A DNA stretch of 64,000 nucleotides from JACRDG01 sp963760985 (GCA_963760985.1 CAVXFM010000008.1:49343-113342); one strand, 5' to 3'; positions 1 through 9,482 are shown, numbered from the stretch's first letter. Notes: generated from the letters alone by a model not told the origin. Made by a program: numbers and translations.

Positions 1-411
1 CAGTTCCGCCACAATAAACTTGGCCTTGATCAGTAGCTTCCTGGCCCCAATCTCTTCCGGAAAGGGAGGAAAGGGCGCAGCATTTCGGATCGCGGCCAGA
101 AGTGTCCGGTCCATTTCTCCGTTACCGGAGCCTCCCACCAGTTCCACGTTGCTGACAGCCCCGCTCCGGGTCACAGTGTAGTTTATGGACACGCGCCCCT
201 TGAGCGCAGAAGAATTGTTCATCTCCACGGGCGTGGTCCATACCCGCTGGATCGCGTCCCGCGTCAACAACACGTAGTGGTTGAGGACCTTGTTCCGGGT
301 TGATTTGTCCACGACGATCTGATCAGCGGGGTTGACGACTCGGTCAGAGGCCGACGCGGAAAAGACCAGGATCAGTGCAAGGCTTATTGCGGCAGCGAGG
401 ATTCTCATCAT
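1..411 (-). CDS. TonB C-terminal-like secreted/periplasmic protein, 3' end outside window
   Basis: The minus-strand frame is open from an ATG at 411 to the window edge (137 codons), with an AGGAG ribosome binding site just upstream. A signal peptide covers about residues 1-22 (MMRILAAAISLALILVFSAS). From about residue 60 the sequence (RVSINYTVTRSG, then NVELVGGSGN and LLAAIRNAAPFPPFP) resembles the TonB/AgmX C-terminal fold, in which a small periplasmic domain carries a mixed beta sheet. The function is inferred only at fold level: energy transduction or envelope assembly. The C-terminus is cut by the window edge, so length and partners are unknown. Confidence 0.7.
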   Translation of the reverse strand, partial: MMRILAAAISLALILVFSASASDRVVNPADQIVVDKSTRNKVLNHYVLLTRDAIQRVWTTPVEMNNSSALKGRVSINYTVTRSGAVSNVELVGGSGNGEMDRTLLAAIRNAAPFPPFPEEIGARKLLIKAKFIVAEL

Positions 412-875
412 CTTGTTCTCCTAGTGTCTCGGTGAGGCTCTATTCCGAGAAATGCGGCAAGGCGGGCACACCGTCTTCATTCATGACTTCACCAAACGTG
501 AACAACTTCATCTTGTTCTGCGAATAATCGCGTGTTCAGCGTGAGGTTGCCCTAGCAATAGCTGGGCTTCACGTCAAGAAAAAAATGCGGGCGGTCGTGC
601 GGCGGAGTGCGGAGCCGGTATCTGATCCTGAAGAACGACTCCCATTTTTGTGTATCGCCTGGTTCTAGAATTCGTCGTTCCGCATTGCCCTTGAAAATGC
701 TATAGTGCGTGATTGTCGGCTTGAAGTGCCCGGGGTGTCCGCGTGAAACCGGCCGAAGCAACCCCTGACCGAAGCCGCAGCAATGTCCTGTCTGCAGACC
801 GGTGCGGTCGAAGGCCGAGGTATGCAGCCCTCTTTGTCCGGTCCGGATCTGCCATGAGAATGTTGGCCCTTCCGA
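412..875. other. Intergenic region between divergent tonB-like gene and ABC importer
   Basis: About 460 bases with no convincing gene. The frames open here on either strand have no recognisable domain, and the longest one lies antisense to the start of the permease gene. The region should hold the promoters of the two divergent units, but I could not pick out a clear -35/-10 pair. Confidence 0.4.
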
Positions 876-1677
876 ATGCCCACGGAAAAATCGATGGAAT
901 CGAGTTCCTGTATGCATGCTGATCGGCTCAAGAAATATCTCCTGCCTTTGCTCATGTTCGTGGCCCTCGGTGGCATCTGGGAAATCGCGGCCACGTTCAG
1001 CGGCTGGAGCAGGTCCGTTTTCCCTGACCCCCGAACCGCAGCCTATGGCATGTGGCAGCTGATTTGCGACGGCACGTTGCTCAAGCACTCCGTTGCCAGC
1101 CTCTTTCGGGTGACCGTGGGGTTCTATTTGGCGGTGATGCTGGCGTTGCCTTTGGGCATGGTGCTGGGATGGTGGAAAATGGGCCAGGTCATGTTTAATG
1201 CGCTCATTCAATTTCTGAGACCGATCTCACCGCTTGCATGGATCCCTCTCGCGATGCTTTGGTTCGGCATAGGGGACAAGCCAGCGGTCTTCCTCATATT
1301 CCTGTCCAGTTTCTTTCCGTTGCTCGTTTCTACCATCACCGCGGTGAGACGCATCAATCCTTTGTTACTTTCAGGTGGCTGCGAACTTTGATTTCACTCC
1401 CTTCGAGACCGTGTCCAAAATCATTTTCCCCGCGATTCTCCCCAGTATGTTGCCTGCGTTGCGGATCAGTTTGGGTATCGCGTGGTTGGTGGTGGTGGCA
1501 GCAGAGATGATCGCGGTAAAATCCGGCCTCGGATACTTGATTCTTGATTCGCGGAACGCGCTGCGCATGGATTACGTCATGGACGCCATGATCGCCATTG
1601 GCCTCATCGGAATTTGTCTCGATCGAGTCATTAGCCAGTTGAACCGAATCAAATCGGTGTCGTGGGGGTTTAGGTAG
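876..1677 (+). pseudogene. ABC transporter permease (SsuC/TauC-like), frameshifted
   Basis: Inner-membrane permease of the nitrate/sulfonate/taurine type (BPD_transp_1). The first part (876 to about 1367) has several membrane segments and the typical run RPISPLAWIPLAMLWFGIG. Near 1368 the frame shifts by +1, and the protein continues as FQVAANFDFTPFETVSKI and then the conserved ILPSMLPALRISLG permease loop up to 1677. Removing one C in TTGTTACTTTCAGG would restore one protein of about 267 residues, the usual family length. The start at 876 is weak (no good ribosome site); 894 is an alternative. The ATPase gene follows 1 base after the stop, so this is the first gene of an importer operon. The substrate cannot be told from sequence. 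Confidence 0.8.
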
Positions 1678-1678
1678 G

Positions 1679-2480
1679 ATGGGGCATGTGCGTGTCCGCG
1701 ATCTGTGCAAACGATTCTCCGGAACAGGGAGCGAACCCGCGGCGGTAAATTCCCAAGAAAATGACCACGTCGTTGACCATTCCCTTGTGCTGGATCACAT
1801 CAACGTGGAATTCCAGGACGGCGAGTTGGTGTGCATTCTGGGTCCGTCAGGTTGCGGAAAAACCACCATGGTTCGCATCATTGCGGGATTTGACACCCCC
1901 ACGGCCGGCGAGGTATGTATCGACGGTGAGCCTGTGAAGGGGCCCAGCTCGGATAACATCTTCGTCTTTCAGCACAACGGTCTGCTCCCGTGGTTGACCG
2001 TGCAGGAAAATGTGCAACTCGGCCTGCGTCGGATGAAAGACAAGGACGAGATGGCGCTGCGAATCGAGGAATATATCGATATAGTCAACTTGTCAGGTTT
2101 TGAACGTCATTATCCTCATGAATTGTCCGGTGGAATGCAGCGTCGAGCGGAACTGGCGCTGCGCATTGGTGGTCAACCCCGAAGTACTGTTCATGGACGA
2201 GCCTTTTGCAGGACTCGACTTTCTCACCCGTTTGAAGCTGCGGGAAGAAATCATTAATATGCATGAATTCTTCCGCAAGACAGTCATCTTCATCACCCAT
2301 GACATTGATGAAGCCCTGATCATGGCCGATCGTGTCGTGGTCTTCACCGAACGCCCCGCCAAGGTGGAGCTTGACTTGAGACTGGATTTTCCTCATCCCA
2401 GGGATTTCATGACCGAACCGGACCTGGAAGCGCTGAGACGACAGGTGTACACCGGACTGGGAGTGCACTATGCGCTCTAG
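1679..2480 (+). pseudogene. ABC transporter ATP-binding protein (SsuB/TauB-like), frameshifted
   Basis: Nucleotide-binding subunit of the same importer. Walker A is GPSGCGKTT, the Q-loop is VFQHNGLLPW, and the signature is LSGGMQRRAELA. Near 2160 the frame shifts by +1: GCGCTGCGCA would read Ala-Arg-Ala if one T were absent. The protein then continues with the Walker B region (LFMDEPFAGLD) and the H-loop (ITHDIDEALIMADRV) to the stop at 2480. Repaired length is about 266 residues, normal for the family. The gene overlaps the start of the next one by 11 bases, so translation is probably coupled. An insert of about 25 residues between the first strand and Walker A is slightly unusual. Confidence 0.85.
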
Positions 2481-3514
2481 CTCGCTTCAGAAGATCGTGA
2501 AATCCGCGGGATGGCGGGTCGCGGTCGGCGCTCTCGCGTGGTTGGTGCTCGTTTCGTGGTTGCATTTTCGTCTGAATTACGAGCACGGACACAGACGCGT
2601 GATCCGCATGGGGTACATGCCCGTGATCACGAATCTTGCGGCGCCGCTGTTGGACTACGCATCCAAAGACGGCTCGGGCATACGATTCGAGGCGCTGAAG
2701 TTTTCGTCATTTGCAGAGATGGGCGAATCACTGCGCAACGGGCACATTCAGGCAGCATTCATTATTGCGCCGCTTTCGATCGTGCTTCATCAGCAGGGAG
2801 CTGATGTGAAGATCATTTACATCGGCAATCGCCACGAGAGCACGCTCGTGTACCGGAAGGATCTCCAGGTGAAAACCTTTGCCGATCTTGCCGGAAAGAG
2901 CATAGCCGTGCCCATGCGTTATTCCGGGCACAACATTGCGACGCGACAACTGGCCGAGAAATTTGGCTTGACCGGCTCGGAACTGAACATCGTGGAAATG
3001 AATCCACCCGACATGGCAGCAGCCCTCGCGACGGGTTCTTTGGATGCGTATTTCGTGGGTGAGCCGTTCGCTGCCAAGACGATTTTGCCGGGTGAATCCA
3101 AGGTGCTCTATTACGTGAGGCAGATATGGCCGGGATTCATCTGCAATCTGCTGATTGTGAAACAGGAATTCATCCACAAGTATCCTGATGACGTGAAAGG
3201 CCTGGTCCAGGCCGCGGCACGGTCAGGTTTCTGGGCTCGGAACAATCCCCAAGAAGCGGCAAGAATCGCGTGAGTACTGGAATCAGCCCGTGAAATTGGT
3301 GGAGTACACGCTCGAGACGCCTCCGGATAGGATCGTGTTCGATCAGTACATCCCGAAAGTGAAGGAGATTCAGTACCTCGCGGATCAAATGGTACGGTTC
3401 CATCTGCTCAAGAAGAACGACATCAAGGGGCTGGTCGACGACCAATTCGCCAAGGAGGCTCGCGTGGATGGCGTTACCGACTTCCACAGCATTCTCAACC
3501 CGCCCGACCAGTGA
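2470..3514 (+). pseudogene. ABC transporter substrate-binding protein (NMT1/SsuA-like), frameshifted
   Basis: Periplasmic binding protein of the NMT1/THI5-SsuA group. One N-terminal membrane anchor or signal (about residues 14-32) precedes a family-typical start of the mature domain, IRMGYMPVITNLAAPLL. Further recognisable parts are KSIAVPMRYSGHNIATRQL, GSLDAYFVGEPFA and the late EYWNQPVKLVEYTLE. The frame breaks at about 3271, where GCG-T-GAG gives an early TGA; without the T the frame reads Ala-Glu-Tyr-Trp. The tail runs to 3514, for about 347 residues in all. This is the third gene in a row with a single-base break. Ligand unknown. Confidence 0.8.
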
Positions 3515-3557
3515 CCGGGCAAGGTTCGAGACGCTGGCCGATTCTGTCCTCTCGTAA

Positions 3558-4307
3558 TCACACGACCATTTTTTCCGTTTTCAGGATTTCCCCGCGAGGG
3601 CTGATAACGACTCGGTCCATGGGGATCGTCTTGCCGGCCATTTCCATGCCGCGCTTGACCATGAGCGGCAGGCCCGAACAGCACGGCACTTCCATGACCA
3701 CCACCGTGATGTCCTTAATAGGCACGCGGGAAAAGATTTCCGCGAACTTCTCCACATACGCCTGAGCATCGTCAAACTTCGGGCATCCCACCATCACCAC
3801 CTTGCCCTGGATAAAATCGCGGTGGAAATCCGGATACGAAAAGGCAGTGCAATCCGCAGCGATCAGGAGCGAGGCATTTCTCAGGAACGGTGCGGTCGGT
3901 GGCACCAGATGTATCTGCACGGGCCAGTGGGTCAAGGCCGACGCGCTGCGCCCTGTGGGCCTTTGAGCCGGTTCACCGGACTCGGGCCGGGCAAAGGATT
4001 GGACCTGCTGGGAGGGACAACCGCACGCAAGCGTACGTTCCGCGGGTTTCTCCGCTTCTTGCGACGCGCTCAAGTGATGCTCGACTGCTTCCTCGTCAAA
4101 GTCGTCCGCTTCCTTTTCAATCACCGTGAGTGCACCGGCTGGGCACTCGCCCAGGCACGCGCCTAGGCCGTCGCAATATTTTTCCGCGAGGAGCTTGGCC
4201 TTACCGTCCACCAGCTGGAGCGCGCCCTCAGCGCACGAAATGATGCATTGGCCGCAACCGTCGCACAAATCTTCGTTTATCTCGATGATCTTTCGTTTGA
4301 GTTTCAT
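3558..4307 (-). CDS. 4Fe-4S dicluster protein in hcp operon
   Basis: Two ferredoxin-like clusters lie at the N-terminus: CDGCGQCIISC followed by a downstream Cys-containing loop, and CDGLGACLGEC with CPAGAL. The C-terminal half carries further conserved cysteines (AADCTAF, VGCPKFDD, EVPCCSGL). The role is probably electron transfer. Its position last in the hcp-HD-FeS unit makes it a candidate electron donor for Hcp; no NADH oxidoreductase (hcr) is next to hcp here. I chose the ATG at 4307 because AGGAG lies 8 bases upstream; the ATG at 4313 would leave only 2 bases. Length 249 residues. The link to Hcp is inference from position. Confidence 0.75.
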   Translation of the reverse strand: MKLKRKIIEINEDLCDGCGQCIISCAEGALQLVDGKAKLLAEKYCDGLGACLGECPAGALTVIEKEADDFDEEAVEHHLSASQEAEKPAERTLACGCPSQQVQSFARPESGEPAQRPTGRSASALTHWPVQIHLVPPTAPFLRNASLLIAADCTAFSYPDFHRDFIQGKVVMVGCPKFDDAQAYVEKFAEIFSRVPIKDITVVVMEVPCCSGLPLMVKRGMEMAGKTIPMDRVVISPRGEILKTEKMVV

Positions 4308-4322
4308 GTGCATGTCTCCTCA

Positions 4323-5087
4323 TCACGATTCTTGTCGGACGACTTTCTTGCCGTTTCCGCCTGCGAGCAGCGCCTCTTGAGCGAGAGTGCGACCGTTCTG
4401 CGTAAGAAATCTGGTGTCAATGAATTCGCTCAGTGCCGCGGCATTCATTGGGTTCTTTTTCTGTTTCTCTTCCAGGTTCACAATGAGATCGGCATCGTAT
4501 ACGACTTTGAAATTGATGGTGTCTTCCTGCCGCGGATGATGATGATGCGCAACGATGTCGCACACCTCGTCGATGAAAGGGTCGGCCGCGTCGAGTTTCG
4601 TGAGAATCTCGCGCGCAATGGCCGGTCCTTCCTCTTCGTGACGCTCGATTTGCGGGTCCTGATACTTTCGTTCAGCCTCTTTTAGCCCGATATCATGCAG
4701 GTACGCGGCGGAAAGAGCCACGGCAGGATCACCCTGCTCGTCTTTCACGAGTCTTTCTGCGTACCGGGCCACCTTTGCCGCGTGTCCAATTCTCTTGAAA
4801 TCTTGTTTGAAATACAGCTTCATTTCCACGGCCACTCGGTCTTTGAAGAGGTCTTCCTTCTGTTTGATCAGTTCGGGCGGAAGCTCGCCAAAACACTGTG
4901 AAGCAAACTTGCAGTGCGCAGCGCAGCCGAAATCCATTTTCGGGTTGAGCACAAATTGCCCGCAGTTCTTGCACCGCCGCCTCGTCTCATCCTTGAAGAA
5001 TTCTACCAGCCCGCCGCAATTCGGGCATGGAGACTCAAAGATGGCGTCGAATTTCCAGTATCGTGGGTCTTGTCCAGGGCATTTCAT
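4323..5087 (-). CDS. HD-domain phosphohydrolase with N-terminal zinc ribbon
   Basis: The N-terminus has paired cysteines typical of a zinc ribbon (CPNCGG and CKNCG), then further cysteines (CAAHC). The HD domain follows: H of RIGHAAKVA, the HD pair in AAYLHDIG, HEEEGPAIAREIL, and HHHHPRQED followed by VYDADLIVNLEE. These are the metal-binding histidines and aspartates of the HD superfamily. The enzyme probably hydrolyses a phosphate ester or nucleotide; the substrate is unknown. The start at 5087 (MKCPGQDPRYW) follows a GGGGAG ribosome site; an in-frame ATG at 5135 gives an unlikely basic extension. The gene lies 195 bases after hcp and 15 before the Fe-S gene, in one apparent operon. About 254 residues. 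Confidence 0.8.
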   Translation of the reverse strand: MKCPGQDPRYWKFDAIFESPCPNCGGLVEFFKDETRRRCKNCGQFVLNPKMDFGCAAHCKFASQCFGELPPELIKQKEDLFKDRVAVEMKLYFKQDFKRIGHAAKVARYAERLVKDEQGDPAVALSAAYLHDIGLKEAERKYQDPQIERHEEEGPAIAREILTKLDAADPFIDEVCDIVAHHHHPRQEDTINFKVVYDADLIVNLEEKQKKNPMNAAALSEFIDTRFLTQNGRTLAQEALLAGGNGKKVVRQES

Positions 5088-5282
5088 GGTGTGCTCCCCT
5101 TTCTTCCGCCTTTTCTCGTGTTGGCCTTGGCCCAATGAGCATTCACACAGGTACCTTGCCAGCGGGAGGCCTCGTTCTTTCCGAGCGACGCAAGGCCGTC
5201 GAATCTACTCGCATGAGGCCTCCCTTTGCCAGTCCGTGTCACGCGTATGCCACGCATGCGAATCAGAGCCGGCCTGTGTGAC

Positions 5283-6923
5283 TCACCCGAGAATGGCCTT
5301 GAGATCCTCGTCAGGCGTACTAATGGGTTTGATGTCGAAGTTGTCTACCAGCACCTTCAGCACATTGGGCGTGATGAACGCAGGCAGGCTCGGGCCGAGG
5401 CGAATGCCCTTGATGCCCAGATGGAGCAGGGTCAACAAAATTGCCACCGCTTTCTGCTCGTACCAGGACAACACCATGGACAAGGGCAGATCGTTCACGC
5501 CCACGTTAAAGGCCTTGGAAAGTGCCACTGCGATCTGAATGGCCGAGTACGCGTCGTTGCATTGCCCCACATCCAGGAGTCGCGGGATGCCCCCGATGTC
5601 TCCCAGATCCTTGTCAAAGAAGCGGAACTTGCCGCACACGAGGGTCAGCACCACGCAGTCTTTGGGAACCTTTTCCACGAATTCCGTGTAGTAGTTTCGT
5701 CCGGGTTTGGCTCCGTCGCAGCCGGCCACCAGGAAGAAATGACGGATAGCGCCTGACTTCACCGCGTCGATCACCGTGCCTGCCACGGACATCACGGCAT
5801 TCCTGCCGAACCCGCACGTGACCTCTTTGCCGTTACTGTCGCTCGCGAATCCCGGCATTTCGAGGGCTTTCTGGATTACCGGAGTGAAGTCCTTTGTGGC
5901 AATGTGCGTAGCGCCAGGCCAGCCCACAAGTCCGGTGGTAAAGATATTGGGGAAGTACGACTCCTTGGGCCGTTGGATGCAGTTGGTGGTCATGAGTATC
6001 GCACCGGGAAACTCGGCAAATTCTTTGCGCTGATTCTGCCACACGGTTCCGTAGTGGCCATAGAAGTGCGGATACTTTTTCAATTCAGGATACGCGTGGG
6101 TAGGCAGCATCTCGCCGTGGGTGTAGATATTGATGCCCTTGCCCTGAGTCTGTTTGAGGAGTTCTTCGAGATCCTTGAGATCGTGACCGGACACCAGAAT
6201 GGCTTTGCCCTTTTTCGCGCCCAAGGGAACCTTGGTGGGCACCGGATGACCGTACGTGCCGGTGTTGGCCGCGTCGAGCAATTCCATGACGCGTAGATTA
6301 GTGGCGCCGCACTGAAGAACCAGGCCGACCCAATCGTTGAGTGTGAGTTTGGGATTCAACGTGGCACTGAGTCCTTCATGAATGAATCCGTACACCGCGT
6401 CGTCTTCCTGCCCGAGAATCTGTGCGTGATCCGCGTACGCGGCCACGCCTCGGAGACCGAGGATCAGCGTGTGTTTGAGTGCGCGGATATCCGGATCTTC
6501 TCCTGACACCGCAGCAAACCCGATACCCTTGGCCTGCTGGAGAAGCCCTTCCTTGGTCGGGGCCGGCTGAAAAGTGGCAGCTGCCTCGGTGAAATCGACC
6601 TTGCCACCCGCAGCCTTCACCTTCTGTTTGAGGTTCTCTCTTAGTTCCACGCCCTTGTGGACGAGCGGCACAAAGCGATCCGGGTCAAAATCCACATTGG
6701 TGAGGGTGCTGAACAGGGCCTGCACGGTGAACACATTTGCGTCATGATCGTTGACACCCACTTTGCGGCCTTCTGTGGCGTACAACGCGAGTCCTGTCAC
6801 CGTATGGGTGAGCAGATCCTGGAGCGCTGCCGCGTCCGGGGATTTGCCGCATACGCCGACCTTGGTGCATCCCGTTCCGAAAGCCGTTTGTTCACACTGA
6901 TAGCAAAACATTTCCTCGCTCAT
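5283..6923 (-). CDS. hcp: Hybrid-cluster protein (hydroxylamine/NO reductase)
   Basis: 546 residues, normal for the family. The N-terminus has C7, C10, C19 and C25 (CYQCEQT, then GCTKVGVCGK), the CX2CX8CX5C spacing of class I Hcp from anaerobes, which binds the 4Fe-4S cluster. The hybrid cluster ligand regions are recognisable: SGHDLKDLEELLKQT, THGEMLPTHAYPEL, VLTLVCGKFRFFDKDLGDIGG and LPLSMVLSWYEQKAVAIL. Hcp acts in the cytoplasm on nitric oxide or hydroxylamine under anaerobic nitrosative stress. I chose the start at 6923 (MSEEMFCYQC), which has a GGAGACGAGC ribosome site; the frame extends to 6989 but the added part is unlike the family. A likely HcpR operator lies about 107 bases upstream. 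Confidence 0.97.
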   Translation of the reverse strand: MSEEMFCYQCEQTAFGTGCTKVGVCGKSPDAAALQDLLTHTVTGLALYATEGRKVGVNDHDANVFTVQALFSTLTNVDFDPDRFVPLVHKGVELRENLKQKVKAAGGKVDFTEAAATFQPAPTKEGLLQQAKGIGFAAVSGEDPDIRALKHTLILGLRGVAAYADHAQILGQEDDAVYGFIHEGLSATLNPKLTLNDWVGLVLQCGATNLRVMELLDAANTGTYGHPVPTKVPLGAKKGKAILVSGHDLKDLEELLKQTQGKGINIYTHGEMLPTHAYPELKKYPHFYGHYGTVWQNQRKEFAEFPGAILMTTNCIQRPKESYFPNIFTTGLVGWPGATHIATKDFTPVIQKALEMPGFASDSNGKEVTCGFGRNAVMSVAGTVIDAVKSGAIRHFFLVAGCDGAKPGRNYYTEFVEKVPKDCVVLTLVCGKFRFFDKDLGDIGGIPRLLDVGQCNDAYSAIQIAVALSKAFNVGVNDLPLSMVLSWYEQKAVAILLTLLHLGIKGIRLGPSLPAFITPNVLKVLVDNFDIKPISTPDEDLKAILG

Positions 6924-7330
6924 GCTCGTCTCCTCTCTATTTCTGGCTGCGTGTTTTCCGTGAAGGAGTTCCTGCTCCCCTTCCCCCATCGTCCATGTCT
7001 ATAGATTAAGCATTATCCGGAAACAGACCTTGACCTAAGTCAATAACCTCATTATTTTTTGTTTTTCTTCTTCTCGCGGACCGGTGGTGAAGTCGCTGAA
7101 GGCTTCGGCAGAGAAGCGCGTGGGGTTCTTTGCGGCAGAACAGAAGGGACCTGTCATGGATGTGCATCTTTGCCGGCAAACCCTTGACGCGCACGCGTGT
7201 TGCCCCTGGACGGACAACATGGCGAAAAGGTACCGGGCCCCGGGATTTTCCCGGAACATGCATGGTTTCTGAAGGACAAAAACTCGCCGGAAAGTTGCGA
7301 GCACACCCTTCTTCTCAGGAGCAGCACACA
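6924..7330. other. Divergent hcp / Crp-Fnr regulator control region
   Basis: About 400 bases separate hcp (minus) from the Crp/Fnr gene (plus). The region holds the operator at 7030-7043 and A/T-rich candidate -10 boxes for hcp (minus-strand ATAATG at 7011-7016 or TTAATC at 7004-7009). For the second box the operator would be centred about 40 bases from the start of transcription, as for class II Fnr-type activation. The open plus-strand frame that runs through here into the regulator is probably not translated. Confidence 0.5.
7030..7043. promoter_or_regulatory. Predicted HcpR (Crp/Fnr family) operator
   Basis: Perfect 14-base palindrome TTGACCTAAGTCAA. The half-site pattern TTGAC-N4-GTCAA is the one I recall as proposed for HcpR in deltaproteobacteria. 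It lies between hcp and a Crp/Fnr family gene, where such a site is expected. It is the only copy in this region that I noticed. Confidence 0.75.
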
Positions 7331-8013
7331 GTGACCACTGCCACCCGCATTGCGCGTATTCCGCTTTTTGAAGGCTTGCCAGAGGATCAGCTCCAGGACT
7401 TGGCGTCTATTGCGATTGAAAAGTCGATGGATCGGGGACAGACGATTTTTTCCGAGGGTGACCAGGGAATCGGATTCTATGTCGTCGAAGCCGGTCGGAT
7501 CAAGATCTTCAAGCTTTCGCCTGAAGGAAAGGAACAGATCCTTCACCTGTTCGGTCCGGGTGAGCCGTTTGGCGAGGTGCCGGTCTTTGAGGGTCGCAAC
7601 TTCCCCGCACACGCGGTGACTCTTGAGCACAGCCGATTCCTGTTTTTTCCACGAAGCACGTTATCCATCTTATCAAGCAGAACCCTTCGCTCGCCCTGAA
7701 CATGCTTGCCGTCCTCTCCAGGAGGTTGCGCAGGTTCGCCGCGCTGGTGGATGATCTTGCGCTCAAAGAGGTGCCTGGAAGGCTCGCAGCGCACCTGCTG
7801 ATCCTCAGCGGGAGGCAGCAGGGAAATGACAACCTGGAACTCGAAATCCCCAAGACGCTCCTGGCTGCAATGCTGGGAACCATCCCCGAAACCCTGTCGC
7901 GCATCCTCACGAAGATGGTCAAGCAAGGGCTCATCCAGTCGGATGGACCGCGCATCCGCATCCTCGACCGAGAGACACTCCAGGATTTGGCTGACGGCAC
8001 CAAGCGCCTGTGA
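7331..8013 (+). pseudogene. hcpR: Crp/Fnr family regulator, probable HcpR, frameshifted
   Basis: The cyclic-nucleotide-binding fold (FYVVEAGRIKIFKLSPEGKE, GEPFGEVPVF) is followed by a dimerisation helix and a helix-turn-helix (IPKTLLAAMLGTIPETLSR, with ILTKMVKQGLI). A -1 shift near 7654 breaks the two halves: the frame ends at 7699, while the correct continuation is KHVIHLIKQNPSLALNML. Repaired length is about 228 residues, normal for the family. GTG at 7331 has AGGAG 9 bases upstream and begins where family members begin; an ATG at 7262 is in frame but has no ribosome site. Divergence from hcp and the operator between them suggest HcpR, an NO-responsive activator; this is inference. Helix-turn-helix residues fit the Crp superfamily, not a specific subfamily. 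Confidence 0.8.
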
Positions 8014-8176
8014 CGCGAGGCAGGCAGCGCCAGACAGATTCAACCCTGCGTTGATGCGATTGAAGGCTCTATGGTGGTCCGTGAGTCCGAAGATTCGCAG
8101 GTTCGGTCACGCCTTCCTTCGCTGAGACGGACGCGGTATAACCTGTACAGACTTATGGGAGAGGAGACAGTAGCCC

Positions 8177-8948
8177 GTGATCTGTGCAGAAAGGCTCTGC
8201 GATCTTTACGCCACGTACAATCGTCGTGAATTCGTTCACCCCGATCCCTTGGAGGTGCTGTACCAGTACCGAGGATCTCTCGGATCGCGAAATCGTCGCG
8301 CTCGTGGCATCCGCCCTTGCGTACGGCGGAGTTCGACAGATACTGAAAAGCGTGAATTCCGTGCTTGAACGCATGGATTCCCCATGCCGTTTCCTGCGAC
8401 GTGCGACCCGTCAATCTTTGACTGAAAGGTTCAGAGACTTTAAACATCGTTTCACCACCGGCGAAGAACTCGCGGTGATGCTGTATGGCGTGAAACGCGT
8501 CATCGAACAGCACGGATCGCTGCAGGCGTGCTTTTCCAAAGGATTGGCCGAAGACGATGACACAATTCTCTCCGCGCTGGCCGCGTTTGTGACCGAGCTG
8601 TCAGCCGTGTTTGAAGGCAGGCCGCGAAGCCTCCTTCCCTCACCGGTTGCCGGAAGCGCATGTAAAAGGCTGAATCTGTTTCTGCGTTGGATGGTGAGAC
8701 AGGACGAGGTGGATCCCGGAGGGTGGGACACCATTCCCAGGTCAAAGCTCATCGTCCCGGTAGACATTCACATGCACCGAATCAGTCTCAAGCTGGGGCT
8801 CACTGCACGGAAACAGGCGAATCTCCGCACCGCGTGCGAGATAACCTCCGCGTTCAAGGCATTTGACCCGGAAGATCCTGTGCGATACGACTTTTGCTTG
8901 ACGAGATTCGGTATCCGTGACGACTTGGACCCGGCAGACGTCTTCTGA
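8177..8948 (+). pseudogene. TIGR02757 (DUF2400) family protein, frameshifted
   Basis: The first 31 codons read LCDLYATYNRREFVHPDP then LEVLYQY; after a +1 shift near 8270 the protein continues EDLSDREIVALVASALAYGG. This join is typical of the TIGR02757 family of about 250 residues, found in Bacteroidetes and deltaproteobacteria and of unknown function. The C-terminal part IVPVDIHMHRISLKLGLTAR resembles the helix-hairpin-helix end of DNA glycosylase-type folds, which is only a hint. GTG at 8177 follows GGAGGAG-type purines. The ATG at 8184 belongs to the wrong frame for the N-terminus. One extra C after CAGTAC explains the break. Confidence 0.75.
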
Positions 8949-8990
8949 CAAGCACTCCCACGCTCACGATTGCGCAAAGGAAGCTGCGCC

Positions 8991-9482
8991 TCACGGGGCC
9001 TGAACCCCCAGCTTGACCCGCTGCCCGGTCTGCACGCCGAACCTCTTGCAAAAACCTGCCTTCAGCTCAAGACAATACCGGCACGGAAACATGGACGGAA
9101 AGATCTGCCCCGTATTCACCGGAATATCTTCGTACACGAGTTTTATTTCTCCTGCCTGGTCTATCCACACCGCGTCAATGGGGAATTTCATGCCTTGCAT
9201 GTGGATCGCGTATTTTCCTTCAATGCGGAAATCAAGGAGCATGCCCGTATCGTCGGAAATCGTATCCCAGCCGAGCAGCCCTTCCTGTCTCGTGGAATCA
9301 GTGTCGGCAACCCTGGCCTGGATCGTTTTTCTCCCGATGAGGATCGGAATGGTTCGTAGCGCACTCTCGGGTCCCGAGACTGAGGCTCCTCCGGCATGCT
9401 GGGGACTCACAAAGACAGCCGCGGCCACAAGACCTATGAGAGCCAGCAACATACGTGACACGGAGGACAGTCCTCCATTCAT
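8991..9482 (-). CDS. DUF192 family secreted protein
   Basis: 163 residues. A signal peptide covers about residues 8-33 (MLLALIGLVAAAVFVSPQHAG). The DUF192 domain follows: IQARVADTDSTRQEGLLGWD, then GMLLDF, YAIHMQGMKFPIDAVWID and IPVNTGQIFPS, ending VQTGQRVKLG. These match the conserved RxxGLMxR-like, W/HMxxMxFPIDxxFld and GxxxxxxxG parts of the family. Function is not established. The start at 9482 has GGAGG 7 bases upstream; the longer in-frame start at 9662 lacks support. Convergent with the TIGR02757 gene. Confidence 0.88.
   Translation of the reverse strand: MNGGLSSVSRMLLALIGLVAAAVFVSPQHAGGASVSGPESALRTIPILIGRKTIQARVADTDSTRQEGLLGWDTISDDTGMLLDFRIEGKYAIHMQGMKFPIDAVWIDQAGEIKLVYEDIPVNTGQIFPSMFPCRYCLELKAGFCKRFGVQTGQRVKLGVQAP

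Noticed and set aside
3266..3275. In-frame TGA in the ABC binding protein as a second selenocysteine
   Set aside because: The protein after the TGA in the same frame is not family-like; the +1 frame gives YWNQPVKLVEYTLE, so it is a frameshift.
5164..5224. GGGAGGCCTC arms as terminator behind hcp
   Set aside because: The arms are 41 bases apart and each is itself nearly palindromic; the gap lies inside an apparent operon.
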